The notes below the pieces were generated by a model. That model was not told the origin of the DNA. It was given only the letters and a program-made list of their open reading frames with translations, and did not search any database. The position numbers and the translations under genes are program-made. Below are positions 32,566 through 40,782 of a stretch of DNA of 62,298 bases, one piece after another; the first letter of the stretch is position 1; every line of letters starts with the position of its first letter. The stretch is from Acidimicrobiales bacterium. GTDB lineage: Bacteria > Actinomycetota > Acidimicrobiia > Acidimicrobiales > MedAcidi-G1. The stretch is from the NCBI GenBank assembly GCA_016845305.1, contig JAERSW010000088.1, forward strand, positions 1 to 62,298. Reading direction: 5' to 3'.

Positions 32566-35496
32566 TCAGCCGAACCCGCGGTTGAGGGCGTAGACGGCGG
32601 CCTCGGTGCGGTTGGCGCTCCCCGTCTTCTGCAGGATCGAGCGGACGTGGTTCGCCGCCGTGTTCCGGCTGATGAACAGCGCCTCGGCGATCCCGGCGTT
32701 GGTCCGGCCCTCGACGAGCAGAGCCAGCACCTCCAGCTCGCGCGGCGACAGGCCGTCGGGTGGGAGCGGCGCGACCTCCGTCGTCGCCACCGGTGCCTGG
32801 GCGGGCTCTGGGAGTTCGGTGGCGATGGCCCCCAGCCCGTACCGGTCGGCCAGTTCCCGGGCCCGGGCGAAGTGGGCCTCGGCGCCGCGCCGGTCGCCCC
32901 GCCGGGCCACCATCCACGCCCAGGTCTGCTCGACGTGGGCCTGCCACACCGGCGAGCCGCTGGACTCGGCGAACGCCGCCGCATCGGCGATGCAGGCGTC
33001 GGCGAGGTCCCGGGCCCCGGCCAGCTCGGCCATGGCGGCCCGGAACCGGTCGGTGGGACCGGCCGTGGTGATCCCCGTGGTGAGGGTGCGTCCGGCGAAC
33101 GGCGCCAGCTCGCGGAGCAGGTGCCCGGCGGCGACGCCGTCCTCAAGGTGGGCGCAGGCGTCGCTGAGGAACGAGAGGGCCAACGGCCAGACCGTGTCGC
33201 GTCTGATCGCCGTGAAGCGTCGGGCGGCGAGCTCGTCGAAGCCGGCCCGGGCCTCGTCCCGCATCCCGAGCTCGGCCATGGCGACGACGAGGCCCGGTCG
33301 CCACAGGTCGGCCGTGGCCTCGGAGCGGACCAGCATCTGCAGGAGGGGGCGCATCTCCTCAAGGCGGCCCTGCTCCCGGCGGATCACGAACATCTGGAGT
33401 CCGTAGTCGCCGGCGGCCTCGATGCCCTCGTACACCAGGGCCATACCGGGGTCGGTCTCCTCCAGGAGCGACTCGGCCTCGTCGAAGCGGCCGCCGACCA
33501 GCGCCAGCGTGGAGGCGAACCGCCGGGCCTCGAAGAAGGCGATGCCCATGCGGTTGTCCTCGACCTGCTGCTGGAGCCGTTCCACGACCTCAGTGGCCTC
33601 CCCGAGCCGGCCCCCGGCCATCAGGCCGTAGGCCCGACGGGACGCCGCCCACATCGACCGGAGGAGGTTCCCGGAGCCGGCGGTGACCTCTTCGAGTTCC
33701 GTGGCCCGTTGGAGACAGACCTCGGGATCGGGCTCGGTGGCCGCCGCCACCTCGAGGGCGTGGCCGAGCGCCTCCGGGTCGCCCAGTCGCCGCGCCTCGT
33801 CGAGGGCCAGGCGTGTGTGCTCGAGCGCGTCGGGACGTCCGGCCAGGATCCGGGCCCGTCCCGTCGAGGCCCGAAGTCGGACCCGGAGCTCGGCGGGCAG
33901 GGCGTCCGAGTCGTCGAGGACCTCGTCCAGCATCCGGACCATCTCGTCGCTGCCCTCGTTGCGGCGGTTGGCGATGTGGACCATCTCCACCGACGCCCGG
34001 GCCCGGAGGAGAAGGTCCCCGGCCTCGCCCGCCATGCCCTGGGCGCGCTGGGCGCGCTCCAGTCCCTCCCGGTTCCGGCCGCTCCGCGCCATGAGGTCCG
34101 CCTGCTCGAGGAGGAGGTCGGCCCGGGCCGAGGTGCCGTCGGCCGTGGCCCCGATGGCCGCCTCGAGCAGCCCGATCCCCTCCTCGTAGGCCCCCGTGCG
34201 ACGCGCCTGGGTCGCCGCCCTCCGCCCGTATGAGATGGCCTTGTCCCGACCGGCAACCGACGCCGCCGCCGAGTAGTGCCGGGCCAGCTCGGCCACCACG
34301 AGACGCCGGTCGTCGGCGTGGACCCGTTCGAGGGACTCGGCGATGGCGTGGTGGACCTCGGCGCGCGAGAAGGCCGGCATCGCCGCGCCCACCGCGTCGC
34401 GGATCAGGTCGTGGGCGAACCGGTAGGCGGGAACCGGACCCTCCAGCTCCTGGACCAGGCCGGACCCCAGCAACTCGGCGAGGGCCGCGCCGGTCTCGTC
34501 GGGGCCTTCCCCGGACGCCTCCCGGAGGACCGCCAGGTCGAGCCGTCCACCGGCGGCGATCAGGTGGGCCAGATGCCGGGCAGGCGGATCGAGCCGGTCG
34601 ACCTGGTCGGCCACCACCTCGCGGACCCCCTCGGGCACCACGTCACCCTCGACGCCCGACAGCTCGCCGACCAGGAACGGGTTGCCGTCGGTCCGGCGGG
34701 CGATGGCCTCGGCCCGCTCCTGGAGGTCGTCGCGTAAGCCCCGGGCCACGAGGATCTCCCGGACCTCGTCGACGCCGATGCCCCCCAGCGCCACGCGCAC
34801 CACGGCGTCGCTCCGACGGAGGTCGGCCAGCATGGCGGCCAACGACCCGCCGACCTCGTCGCCGGTGTCCCGGAAGGTCCCGACGACCAGGAGTCGCCCG
34901 ACGGGCGCGTGGCGGACCACGTACCGCAGGAGGGTCAGGGTCTGGCGTCCGGCCCACTGGAGGTCCTCGAGCACGAGCACGATCGGGGCCAGGGCGGCCG
35001 CGGATCGCAGCAGGCCGACGACGGCTTCGAAGATCCCGAGGGGGTCGGCTTCGGCGTCGATCGGCGTCGTGGCCACCGGCCCGCTCGCCACGCGTTCGAC
35101 CCGGGGGACCAGCGACCGCAGGAGGCCGAGCTCCTCCGGGTCGTCGGGCAGGACGTGTCCGGGGACCTGGGCCACCAGCGCGTCCAGCGCCATGACCCAG
35201 GGCTGGTAGGCGAGGGACAGCTCGCTGTCGCAGAGCCCGCAGAGGACGAGGGCCCCCTCCCGATGCCAGCGTCCGGCCATCTCGGCGGTCAGGCGGGTCT
35301 TGCCGGCGCCGGCCTCGCCGCTGACCAGGGCCACGGCGCTGCCCCCGTCGGCCACGGCCCGCCACGAGTCGTCGAGCCTCGCGGCTTCCTCGTCCCGGCC
35401 GACGAACGGATGCGCCGCGCCGGACGGCAGGGCCGACGGGAAGGTCCAGCCCGGAGTCCCCGCTCCCGCCACGCCGTCTTCCACCACCGTCCCCAT
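32566..35496 (-). CDS. Large ATP-binding LuxR-family regulator (LAL type)
   Basis: A 976-residue regulator. The N-terminal AAA-type ATPase has the P-loop GEAGAGKTRL at about residue 62 and a VLVLEDLQWAG Walker B near 170. A long helical TPR-like middle region of about 500 residues follows. The C-terminal LuxR helix-turn-helix is LSPRELEVLALLVEGRTNAGIAEAL. It should bind DNA as an activator once a ligand or partner fills the TPR region. ATG 35496 follows an in-frame GTG. Two direct copies of ACTAGTG touch the start on the minus strand. Its likely targets are the divergent DUF4242 gene or the neighbouring amidohydrolase operon. Confidence 0.9.
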   Translation of the reverse strand: MGTVVEDGVAGAGTPGWTFPSALPSGAAHPFVGRDEEAARLDDSWRAVADGGSAVALVSGEAGAGKTRLTAEMAGRWHREGALVLCGLCDSELSLAYQPWVMALDALVAQVPGHVLPDDPEELGLLRSLVPRVERVASGPVATTPIDAEADPLGIFEAVVGLLRSAAALAPIVLVLEDLQWAGRQTLTLLRYVVRHAPVGRLLVVGTFRDTGDEVGGSLAAMLADLRRSDAVVRVALGGIGVDEVREILVARGLRDDLQERAEAIARRTDGNPFLVGELSGVEGDVVPEGVREVVADQVDRLDPPARHLAHLIAAGGRLDLAVLREASGEGPDETGAALAELLGSGLVQELEGPVPAYRFAHDLIRDAVGAAMPAFSRAEVHHAIAESLERVHADDRRLVVAELARHYSAAASVAGRDKAISYGRRAATQARRTGAYEEGIGLLEAAIGATADGTSARADLLLEQADLMARSGRNREGLERAQRAQGMAGEAGDLLLRARASVEMVHIANRRNEGSDEMVRMLDEVLDDSDALPAELRVRLRASTGRARILAGRPDALEHTRLALDEARRLGDPEALGHALEVAAATEPDPEVCLQRATELEEVTAGSGNLLRSMWAASRRAYGLMAGGRLGEATEVVERLQQQVEDNRMGIAFFEARRFASTLALVGGRFDEAESLLEETDPGMALVYEGIEAAGDYGLQMFVIRREQGRLEEMRPLLQMLVRSEATADLWRPGLVVAMAELGMRDEARAGFDELAARRFTAIRRDTVWPLALSFLSDACAHLEDGVAAGHLLRELAPFAGRTLTTGITTAGPTDRFRAAMAELAGARDLADACIADAAAFAESSGSPVWQAHVEQTWAWMVARRGDRRGAEAHFARARELADRYGLGAIATELPEPAQAPVATTEVAPLPPDGLSPRELEVLALLVEGRTNAGIAEALFISRNTAANHVRSILQKTGSANRTEAAVYALNRGFG

Positions 35497-35511
35497 CACT
35501 AGTCACTAGTC
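35497..35511. repeat. Direct repeat of CACTAGT at the luxR start
   Basis: CACTAGT occurs twice in tandem (7-bp period, each containing the palindrome ACTAGT) directly before the regulator ATG. The sequence is AT-rich against the local background, so it may be part of its promoter or an autoregulatory site. Confidence 0.4.
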
Positions 35512-35601
35512 ATTCCTGACCATAGTCCCCGTCGTTCCGCCGGTTCCCGGGCGGTCCGGAAACGGTCAGGACGGGTCAGGACGCCACCCTCCCCCTGCCC
35601 C

Positions 35602-35607
35602 TACGGT
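35602..35607 (+). promoter_or_regulatory. Candidate -10 TACGGT of the DUF4242 gene
   Basis: TACGGT lies 67 nt before ATG 35674, so this gene would have a leader of about 60 nt ending in a strong GGAGGAGG ribosome-binding site. Confidence 0.35.
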
Positions 35608-35673
35608 CCTCCCACGGCGGATGACCCGCTGGCGAGACACCGGGACGAGGTCCCGGAGGAGGAGTGTGGAGAC

Positions 35674-35958
35674 ATGGCCCTGTTCGTCATCGAGCGTGAG
35701 TTCCCGGGTGAGCTGGACCCCGATGCCCTGGACGTGGACGGCATCACGTCGGTCAACGACGACGTCGGCGTCCGCTGGGTGCTGTCGTTCCTGTCCGACG
35801 ACAAGCGCAACACCTACTGCTTCTACGAGGCGCCGAACCCCGAGGCGATCCGCGAGGCGGCGGCCCGACTGGGCATCCCGGCCGACAAGGTCGTCCCCGT
35901 CGAGGGCTTCGGACCCATGGCCGAGCAGGTCGCAGAGGCCGCCGCGCAGAACGGCTGA
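35674..35958 (+). CDS. DUF4242 (SCO4226-like) small protein
   Basis: A 94-residue protein with the DUF4242 layout: ERxFP near the start, GVRWVLSFLSDDKRNTYCFYEAP in the middle (about residues 32-54) and PADKVVPVE near the end. The family is a small ferredoxin-like fold; the Streptomyces relative SCO4226 is a nickel binder, but I do not claim that here. The start has an excellent GGAGGAGG ribosome-binding site. It diverges from the large LuxR regulator and is followed by a strong terminator, so it is monocistronic and probably well expressed. Confidence 0.8.
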   Translation: MALFVIEREFPGELDPDALDVDGITSVNDDVGVRWVLSFLSDDKRNTYCFYEAPNPEAIREAAARLGIPADKVVPVEGFGPMAEQVAEAAAQNG

Positions 35959-35988
35959 CTCCCAGCCTCCTGACGACCTCCAGACGGC

Positions 35989-36030
35989 GGGAACCCGCCC
36001 TCCCGGCCATCTCGGTCGGGAGGGCGTTCC
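35989..36030. terminator. Bidirectional terminator between convergent genes
   Basis: CGCCCTCCCG (35996-36005) and CGGGAGGGCG (36017-36026) are perfect 10-bp arms with an 11-nt loop. GGAA and TTCC extend the stem past a 2-nt bulge. It lies between the DUF4242 gene and the convergent thiamine-diphosphate enzyme gene. Confidence 0.75.
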
Positions 36031-36049
36031 GCGTCGGCCCCGATTCCGG

Positions 36050-37753
36050 TCAGGTGCCGGTGGACCGGGCCTGGTCGACGGTGAGGCGGGAGTTGAGCTG
36101 GCCGGTGGCCGTGACCAGGTGCAGCAGCGCCCCGGTGGGCGAGGCCAGGGCCCGCTCGAAGGCCGCCTCGAACTGGTCGGTGCGGTCCACCCGCTCGGCG
36201 TGCATGCCGTAGGCGGCGGCGATGGCGCAGAAGTCGGGGTTGACCAGATCCGTGGCCGACACCCGTCCGGGGTGGTGGAGCTCCTGGTGCATGCGGATGG
36301 TGCCCCACGACGAGTTGTCGACGACGAGCACGATGGGCCGGGCGTCGGCCTGCATCGCCGTACCCAACTCCTGGAGGTTCATCTGCACGTCGCCGTCGCC
36401 GGCGAAGCACACGACGGTGCGTGACGGATCGGCCACCTTTGCTGCCACGGCGGCGGGCAGGCCGTAGCCCATGGTCCCGTTCTGGGGGGCCAGCAGGCGG
36501 GCCTCGGGTCCGTAGAGCAGGAACTTGTTGGGCCACACCGAGAAGTTCCCGGCCCCGTTGGTGACCACCACGTCATCGGGCAGGCGGTCGCGGAGCCAGA
36601 CGGTGGCCACGCCGAGGTCCAGGTCGCCCAGTTGCGGCGGGCAGTCGAGCGTGGCCTCGAACGCGGCCCGCCTCTCGGCCCGCCAACCGGCCCACCGGGC
36701 AGCAGACGCCTCGTCGGGCACGGCACCGGCCAGCAGCGCGGCGGCCGCCTCGTTCGGGCCGGCGTGGACCGTCGCCGTCGGCGTCACGACCTTGCCGAAC
36801 TCGAACGCCGAGGCGTGGACGTGGACGATCCGCTGGTCGTTCGTCCCGCCATCGGTGGCGGACCCATCGGTTCCGAAGCCACCCGTCTGGAAGAGGGTGT
36901 AGACGCCGGTGGTCATCTCGCCGAACCGGCAGTTCAGGGCCAGCACCACGTCGGCCCGTTCCAACGTCTCGCGCACGGCCGGTGGCATCCCCACCCCAGC
37001 CTCGCCGCAGTATCGGGGGTCGGTGTTGTCGACCAGGTCGTGGCGGCGGAACGAGACGACCACCGGGAGGTCGGCCGCCTCGGCGAACGCTGCCGCCGCT
37101 GCCCGTCCGTCGGCGGTCCAGCCGCCACCGCCGACCAGCAGGACCGGCCGTTCGGCGGTCGCCAGCTCGGCGGCCACGGCGGCCACCTCGTCGGCCGTCG
37201 GCGTGCGTTCCTCCACCGGCGCCGGGGGTCGCGGCTCGGCCGACGTGGCCTCGCGCAGCACGTCCTCGGGGAGGGCGACGACGACCGGGCCGGGCCGGTC
37301 GGAGGTGGCCACCGAGAACGCCGTCTCCACCACACGGGGCAGGTCGTCGGGGTCGTCCACCTCGACCACCCACTTGGCCAGGTCGTCGAAGAACGACCGG
37401 TACTCCACCTCCTGGAAGGCCTCCAGACCACGGTGGGGGCGGCCGACCTGGCCGATGAACAGGACCATCGGCGTGGAGCCCTGGTCGGCGGTGTGCACCC
37501 CGATCGAGGCGTTGGTGGCGCCCGGCCCCCGGGTCACGAAGCACACGCCGACCCGACCGGTGAACCGGGCCCACGCCTCGGCCATGTAGGCCGCCCCGCC
37601 CTCCTGTCGGCACGTCACGAAGCGCAGCCGGTCGTCCACGTCGTGCAGTGCGTCGAGCACCGCCAGGTAGCTCTCGCCGGGCACGCCGAACGCCGTGTCG
37701 ACGCCGTGCTCCAGCAGGCAGTCGACCAGCAGGCGACCCCCGGTGCGCGTCAC
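36050..37753 (-). CDS. Thiamine-diphosphate-dependent enzyme (acetolactate synthase large-subunit-like)
   Basis: A 567-residue TPP enzyme. The catalytic Glu is in CRQEGGAAYMAE at about residue 50, the middle domain spans 190-330, and the TPP/Mg motif is GDGDVQMN...N around residue 440-466. It resembles acetolactate synthase large subunits but has no small subunit nearby, so a catabolic 2-oxo acid decarboxylase or carboligase is more likely. GTG 37753 is chosen because upstream codons are antisense to the small membrane gene that precedes it by 10 bp. It is clearly different from the xsc gene in this window. Confidence 0.8.
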   Translation of the reverse strand: MTRTGGRLLVDCLLEHGVDTAFGVPGESYLAVLDALHDVDDRLRFVTCRQEGGAAYMAEAWARFTGRVGVCFVTRGPGATNASIGVHTADQGSTPMVLFIGQVGRPHRGLEAFQEVEYRSFFDDLAKWVVEVDDPDDLPRVVETAFSVATSDRPGPVVVALPEDVLREATSAEPRPPAPVEERTPTADEVAAVAAELATAERPVLLVGGGGWTADGRAAAAAFAEAADLPVVVSFRRHDLVDNTDPRYCGEAGVGMPPAVRETLERADVVLALNCRFGEMTTGVYTLFQTGGFGTDGSATDGGTNDQRIVHVHASAFEFGKVVTPTATVHAGPNEAAAALLAGAVPDEASAARWAGWRAERRAAFEATLDCPPQLGDLDLGVATVWLRDRLPDDVVVTNGAGNFSVWPNKFLLYGPEARLLAPQNGTMGYGLPAAVAAKVADPSRTVVCFAGDGDVQMNLQELGTAMQADARPIVLVVDNSSWGTIRMHQELHHPGRVSATDLVNPDFCAIAAAYGMHAERVDRTDQFEAAFERALASPTGALLHLVTATGQLNSRLTVDQARSTGT

Positions 37754-37763
37754 GGTCCGGTCC

Positions 37764-37937
37764 TCAGCCGTCGGACGACGAGCGGTCCCGCCCGACGAGG
37801 AACACCACGCAGGCGGCCAGGAACAGGATCGAGCCGATGGTGAACAGCACGTCGCCGATGCGGATCGAGCCGATCGTGAACACCACCGCGCAGGCCAGGA
37901 AGAGCCACCAACTGAGGGCCTCGGTGTCGATGCGCAT
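37764..37937 (-). CDS. Small YrhK-like membrane protein
   Basis: A 57-residue protein with two short transmembrane helices (WWLFLACAVVFTIGSI and VLFTIGSILFLAACVVFLVG) that look like an internal repeat, as in YrhK-domain proteins. It begins at ATG 37937, which has CAGGCT 6 nt upstream, and stops 10 bp before the TPP enzyme gene, so the two are co-transcribed. Role unknown; too short for most gene finders. Confidence 0.6.
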   Translation of the reverse strand: MRIDTEALSWWLFLACAVVFTIGSIRIGDVLFTIGSILFLAACVVFLVGRDRSSSDG

Positions 37938-37943
37938 CGGCAC

Positions 37944-37949
37944 AGCCTG
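37944..37949 (-). promoter_or_regulatory. -10-like box CAGGCT of the YrhK-TPP operon
   Basis: CAGGCT, 6 nt, then ATG 37937. Confidence 0.35.
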
Positions 37950-38023
37950 CCAGAGTGGTCGTGCCGACCGGCCACCGATCGGCCACCGACGGGCCGACGA
38001 CGGCCCGGGAACGGGAGACGACC

Positions 38024-38764
38024 ATGGACCTCGGCATCGCAGGACGCACGGCGCTGGTGACCGGCGCCTCGACCGGCCTCGGGCTGGCCTCGGCACAGGC
38101 CCTGGCCGCCGAAGGAGTGACGGTGGCCCTGGCCTCACGGTCGGCCGAGAAGCTGGCCGACGCCGCGGCCACCATCGACGGCGACGTCGTCACGCTGGCC
38201 GTGGACCTGGCCGACGACGCCTCGATCGACGCCATGCTCGCCGACGCCGTCGACGCCCTCGGCCACGTCGACATCCTCGTGGCCAACGCCGGAGGGCCGC
38301 CGCCGGGCACCTTCGCCTCCACCGACGTCGACCTCTACCCGGCGGCCCTGCAGCTGAACCTGCTGGCCCACGTCCGCATGTGCAAGGCCCTCATCCCGCC
38401 GATGCAGCAGCGGGGCTGGGGCCGGGTGGTGGCCATCACGTCGGCGACGGTGCGCGAGCCCTCGCCGGTCCTGATGCTGTCGAACACGGCCCGGGCCGGC
38501 CTGACCGGCTTCCTGAAGACGACGGCCACCGAGGTCGGCCGCGACGGCGTGACCGTGAACTCGGTCCAGCCGGGGCTGCACGCCACCGGGCGACTGGCCG
38601 AGATCTACGACGACCTCGACGCCGTGGCCGCCGACCATCCGATGGGTCGGATCGGCGATCCGGCCGACTTCGGGCGGATCGTGGCCTTCCTGTGCTCGGA
38701 GACCGCCAACTACGTCAACGGCACCGGCCTACCCGTGGAGGGCGGCTCGCTCCTGGAGTCCTGA
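38024..38764 (+). CDS. Short-chain dehydrogenase/reductase
   Basis: A 246-residue SDR with TGASTGLG cofactor motif, NAGGP, and GTGLPVEGG at the end. The catalytic tyrosine position is unusual: the segment that normally reads YxxSK is SNTARAGLTGF, so the Tyr/Lys pair appears replaced by Asn/Arg-like residues. The same substitution occurs in the 3-oxoacyl-ACP reductase-like SDR subgroup with an atypical active site. The start ATG 38024 has GGGAG upstream. Reduced or altered activity is possible. Confidence 0.75.
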   Translation: MDLGIAGRTALVTGASTGLGLASAQALAAEGVTVALASRSAEKLADAAATIDGDVVTLAVDLADDASIDAMLADAVDALGHVDILVANAGGPPPGTFASTDVDLYPAALQLNLLAHVRMCKALIPPMQQRGWGRVVAITSATVREPSPVLMLSNTARAGLTGFLKTTATEVGRDGVTVNSVQPGLHATGRLAEIYDDLDAVAADHPMGRIGDPADFGRIVAFLCSETANYVNGTGLPVEGGSLLES

Positions 38765-38770
38765 CGCCGG

Positions 38771-39223
38771 TCAGCCGCAGCAGTCGGCCTCGGCCACCGG
38801 CTCGGTGGCGCAGCACTCGGCCGCGGTCGAGGCGCCGAGCTGGACGTCGGCGAACTGCTCGCTGTCGCCGGTCTTGACGTACCACTCCCAGCGGACGTCG
38901 TCCGGGGCGTGCACCCACGTCTCGGTCTTCTCGGCGAAGCAGCACAGGGCGTCGCCCACCCCGGTGGTGTCCAGGCCCTCGTCGACGATGCGGGCCTCGG
39001 CGGCCACCACCTCGGCGGCCGTCTCGACCTCGACGCCGAGGTGGTTGAGCGTGCCGCCGGCACCGGGGTTCTCGAAGAGCACCAGCTTGAGCGGCGGGTC
39101 GACGATGGCGAAGTTGGCGTAGCCCTCCTTCACCTTGGCGGGCGGCGTGGAGAAGAGCTTCGAGTAGAAGTCGATGGCCTCGTCCAGGTCGCCCACGTCG
39201 ATGGCCAGCTGCAGTCGTCCCAT
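38771..39223 (-). CDS. cadI: CadI/ArsI-family VOC metalloid resistance protein
   Basis: A 150-residue vicinal-oxygen-chelate protein of the ArsI/CadI group. NFAIVDPPLKLVLFENPG, LNHLGVEVE and the vicinal cysteine pair Cys94-Cys95 in ALCCFAEKTETWV match the As(III)-binding site of ArsI. The first His ligand of ArsI is not present: the segment reads LQLAIDVGD, as in mycobacterial CadI, so C-As lyase activity is uncertain. A Cys-rich tail (ECC, DCC) could bind metal. It diverges from arsR, and a GAGGAGG ribosome-binding site precedes ATG 39223. Confidence 0.85.
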   Translation of the reverse strand: MGRLQLAIDVGDLDEAIDFYSKLFSTPPAKVKEGYANFAIVDPPLKLVLFENPGAGGTLNHLGVEVETAAEVVAAEARIVDEGLDTTGVGDALCCFAEKTETWVHAPDDVRWEWYVKTGDSEQFADVQLGASTAAECCATEPVAEADCCG

Positions 39224-39275
39224 GTCGGGTCCTCCTCGTCGCACACGGCCCCGTCCGATGGCCGATGCTTGTCGT

Positions 39276-39291
39276 ATTGATACTCATCAAT
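39276..39291. promoter_or_regulatory. ArsR operator, inverted repeat ATTGAT-N4-ATCAAT
   Basis: A perfect 6+4+6 inverted repeat lies between the divergent arsR and cadI genes, in an AT-rich island and just before the arsR -10 TATCGT (39293-39298). ArsR/SmtB repressors bind repeats of this kind. Confidence 0.65.
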
Positions 39292-39292
39292 G

Positions 39293-39298
39293 TATCGT
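39293..39298 (+). promoter_or_regulatory. -10 box TATCGT of arsR
   Basis: TATCGT ends 9 nt before ATG 39308; TTGTCG at 39269-39274 is a possible -35 with an 18-nt spacer. Confidence 0.5.
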
Positions 39299-39307
39299 GG
39301 GCCCACC

Positions 39308-39631
39308 ATGAACGCAACCGCCACCTGCTGCCCGCCCCTGAACGAGTCGGCGCTGACCGAGCCGGCCGCCGCCCGCCTGGCCGAGGTCTTCGCCGTGCTG
39401 GCCGATCCCGTCCGCCTCCGCCTGTTCAGCCTCATCGCCTCGCAGCCCGGTGGGACCTGCGCCTGCGACGTGGTCGACCTGGTCGACCGGTCCCAGCCCA
39501 CCGTCAGCCACCACCTCAAGGTCCTCCACGGGGCCGGGCTCCTGGATCGGGAACGCCGTGGTCGGTGGATCTGGTACGAGGCCCGGCCCGGCGCCCTCGC
39601 CGAGGCGGCGTCGCTCCTGGACTGCTGCTGA
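39308..39631 (+). CDS. arsR: ArsR/SmtB-family metalloregulator
   Basis: A 107-residue winged helix-turn-helix repressor with the recognition helix DRSQPTVSHHLKVLHGAGLL. Candidate thiols for metal or As(III) sensing are the N-terminal CC, the CACD pair just before the recognition helix (the classic ArsR position is CVCDL), and a C-terminal CC. It should repress cadI and itself from the palindrome at 39276 until metal binds. ATG 39308 lies 9 nt after a -10 box. Confidence 0.9.
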   Translation: MNATATCCPPLNESALTEPAAARLAEVFAVLADPVRLRLFSLIASQPGGTCACDVVDLVDRSQPTVSHHLKVLHGAGLLDRERRGRWIWYEARPGALAEAASLLDCC

Positions 39632-39697
39632 GCTCCTGAACTGCCTCCGAGGCCGCGGGCTACGGCCCATGGCGAGGCGTCAGCTGGCGGCGGGCCT

Positions 39698-40780
39698 TCA
39701 GCCGGCGGTCGCCACCTCGGCCAGCACCGCCAGGAACCGGTCGTTCTCGGCCGGCGTGCCGATGGTGACCCGGATCCCCACCCCGGGGAAGGGCCGCACC
39801 ACCACCCCCCGCCGCTCCAGCTCCGGGTACAGGGCATCGGTCCGCTCCCCCAGCGGCAGCCACACGAAGTTGGCGTGGGCGTCGGGCAGGTTCCACCCGT
39901 CGGCCCGCAGGGCGGCCACCACCCGGTCCCGTTCGGCGACCAGTCGGCCGATCACGGCCCGGGCCTCGTCGGCGGCCTCGATGGCGGCCAGCGACGCCAC
40001 CTGGGCCAGGTGGTTCACCGCGAACGGGATGAGCACCTTGTCCAGCTCGGCCACCACCGTCGAATCGGCGATGGCGTAGCCGGTCCGCAGGGCGGCCAGG
40101 CCGTACGCCTTCGAGAAGGTCCGCAGGACCACCACGTTGGGATGGTCGGGCTGCAGGTCGTGGACCGGGTCGCCGAGGTCCGTCGTCACGAACTCCCGGT
40201 ACGCCTCGTCGACCACCACCAGGACGTCGTCGGGCACCCGCTCGACGAGGCGGCGGACGTCGTCGACGTGCACCGCCGTGCCGGTCGGGTTGTTCGGGTT
40301 GGCCAGCACCACCAGCTTGGTGCGCGGTGTCACCGCCTCGGCCACGGCGTCGAGGTCGAACGCCTCGTCGACCAGCGGGACGGCCACCTCGGTCGCCGCG
40401 GTGATGGCCACGTCCACCGGGTAGGCCTCGAACGACGGCCACGGGTACACCACCTCGTCGGCGGGGTCCACGTAGGCCAGGAACAGCTGCTGGAGCAGGC
40501 CGACCGACCCGCAGCCGCAGGCGATCCGCTCGGCGTCCACGTCCAGCCATCCGGCCAGGGCGGCCCGCAACTCGGCGGCCCGGTGGTCGCCGTACCGGTT
40601 GACGTCGCCGGCCGCGGCCGCCACGGCGGCCACGATCGACGGCACCGGCGGGTACGGGTTCTCGTTCGACGCCAGCTTCACCGCCTCGTCGAGACCGTGC
40701 TCGTCGGCCGCCTGGGCCGCCGACTTCCCGGGCCGGTAGCTGGCCATGGCGGCCACCGTGGCCCTCGGTCGTCCCACCAT
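39698..40780 (-). CDS. HisC-like aminotransferase (fold type I PLP)
   Basis: A 360-residue aminotransferase of the histidinol-phosphate group. Landmarks are KLASNENPYPP, ANPNNPTGT, VVDEAYREF, the PLP lysine Lys224 in TFSKAYGLA and a late arginine in GVGIRVTIG. It starts with a SYRPGKSAAQ segment common to HisC2/aromatic aminotransferases. It converts histidinol phosphate or an aromatic amino acid to the oxo acid; with no his genes nearby, an aromatic or broad role is likely. It begins 2 bp after the end of the GlcD-like gene, so it is second in that operon. Confidence 0.85.
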   Translation of the reverse strand: MVGRPRATVAAMASYRPGKSAAQAADEHGLDEAVKLASNENPYPPVPSIVAAVAAAAGDVNRYGDHRAAELRAALAGWLDVDAERIACGCGSVGLLQQLFLAYVDPADEVVYPWPSFEAYPVDVAITAATEVAVPLVDEAFDLDAVAEAVTPRTKLVVLANPNNPTGTAVHVDDVRRLVERVPDDVLVVVDEAYREFVTTDLGDPVHDLQPDHPNVVVLRTFSKAYGLAALRTGYAIADSTVVAELDKVLIPFAVNHLAQVASLAAIEAADEARAVIGRLVAERDRVVAALRADGWNLPDAHANFVWLPLGERTDALYPELERRGVVVRPFPGVGIRVTIGTPAENDRFLAVLAEVATAG

Positions 40781-40782
40781 CG

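Noticed and set aside
36050-37753. Biosynthetic acetolactate synthase (ilvB)
   Set aside because: No small subunit or ilv genes nearby; only ThDP-enzyme family is supported.
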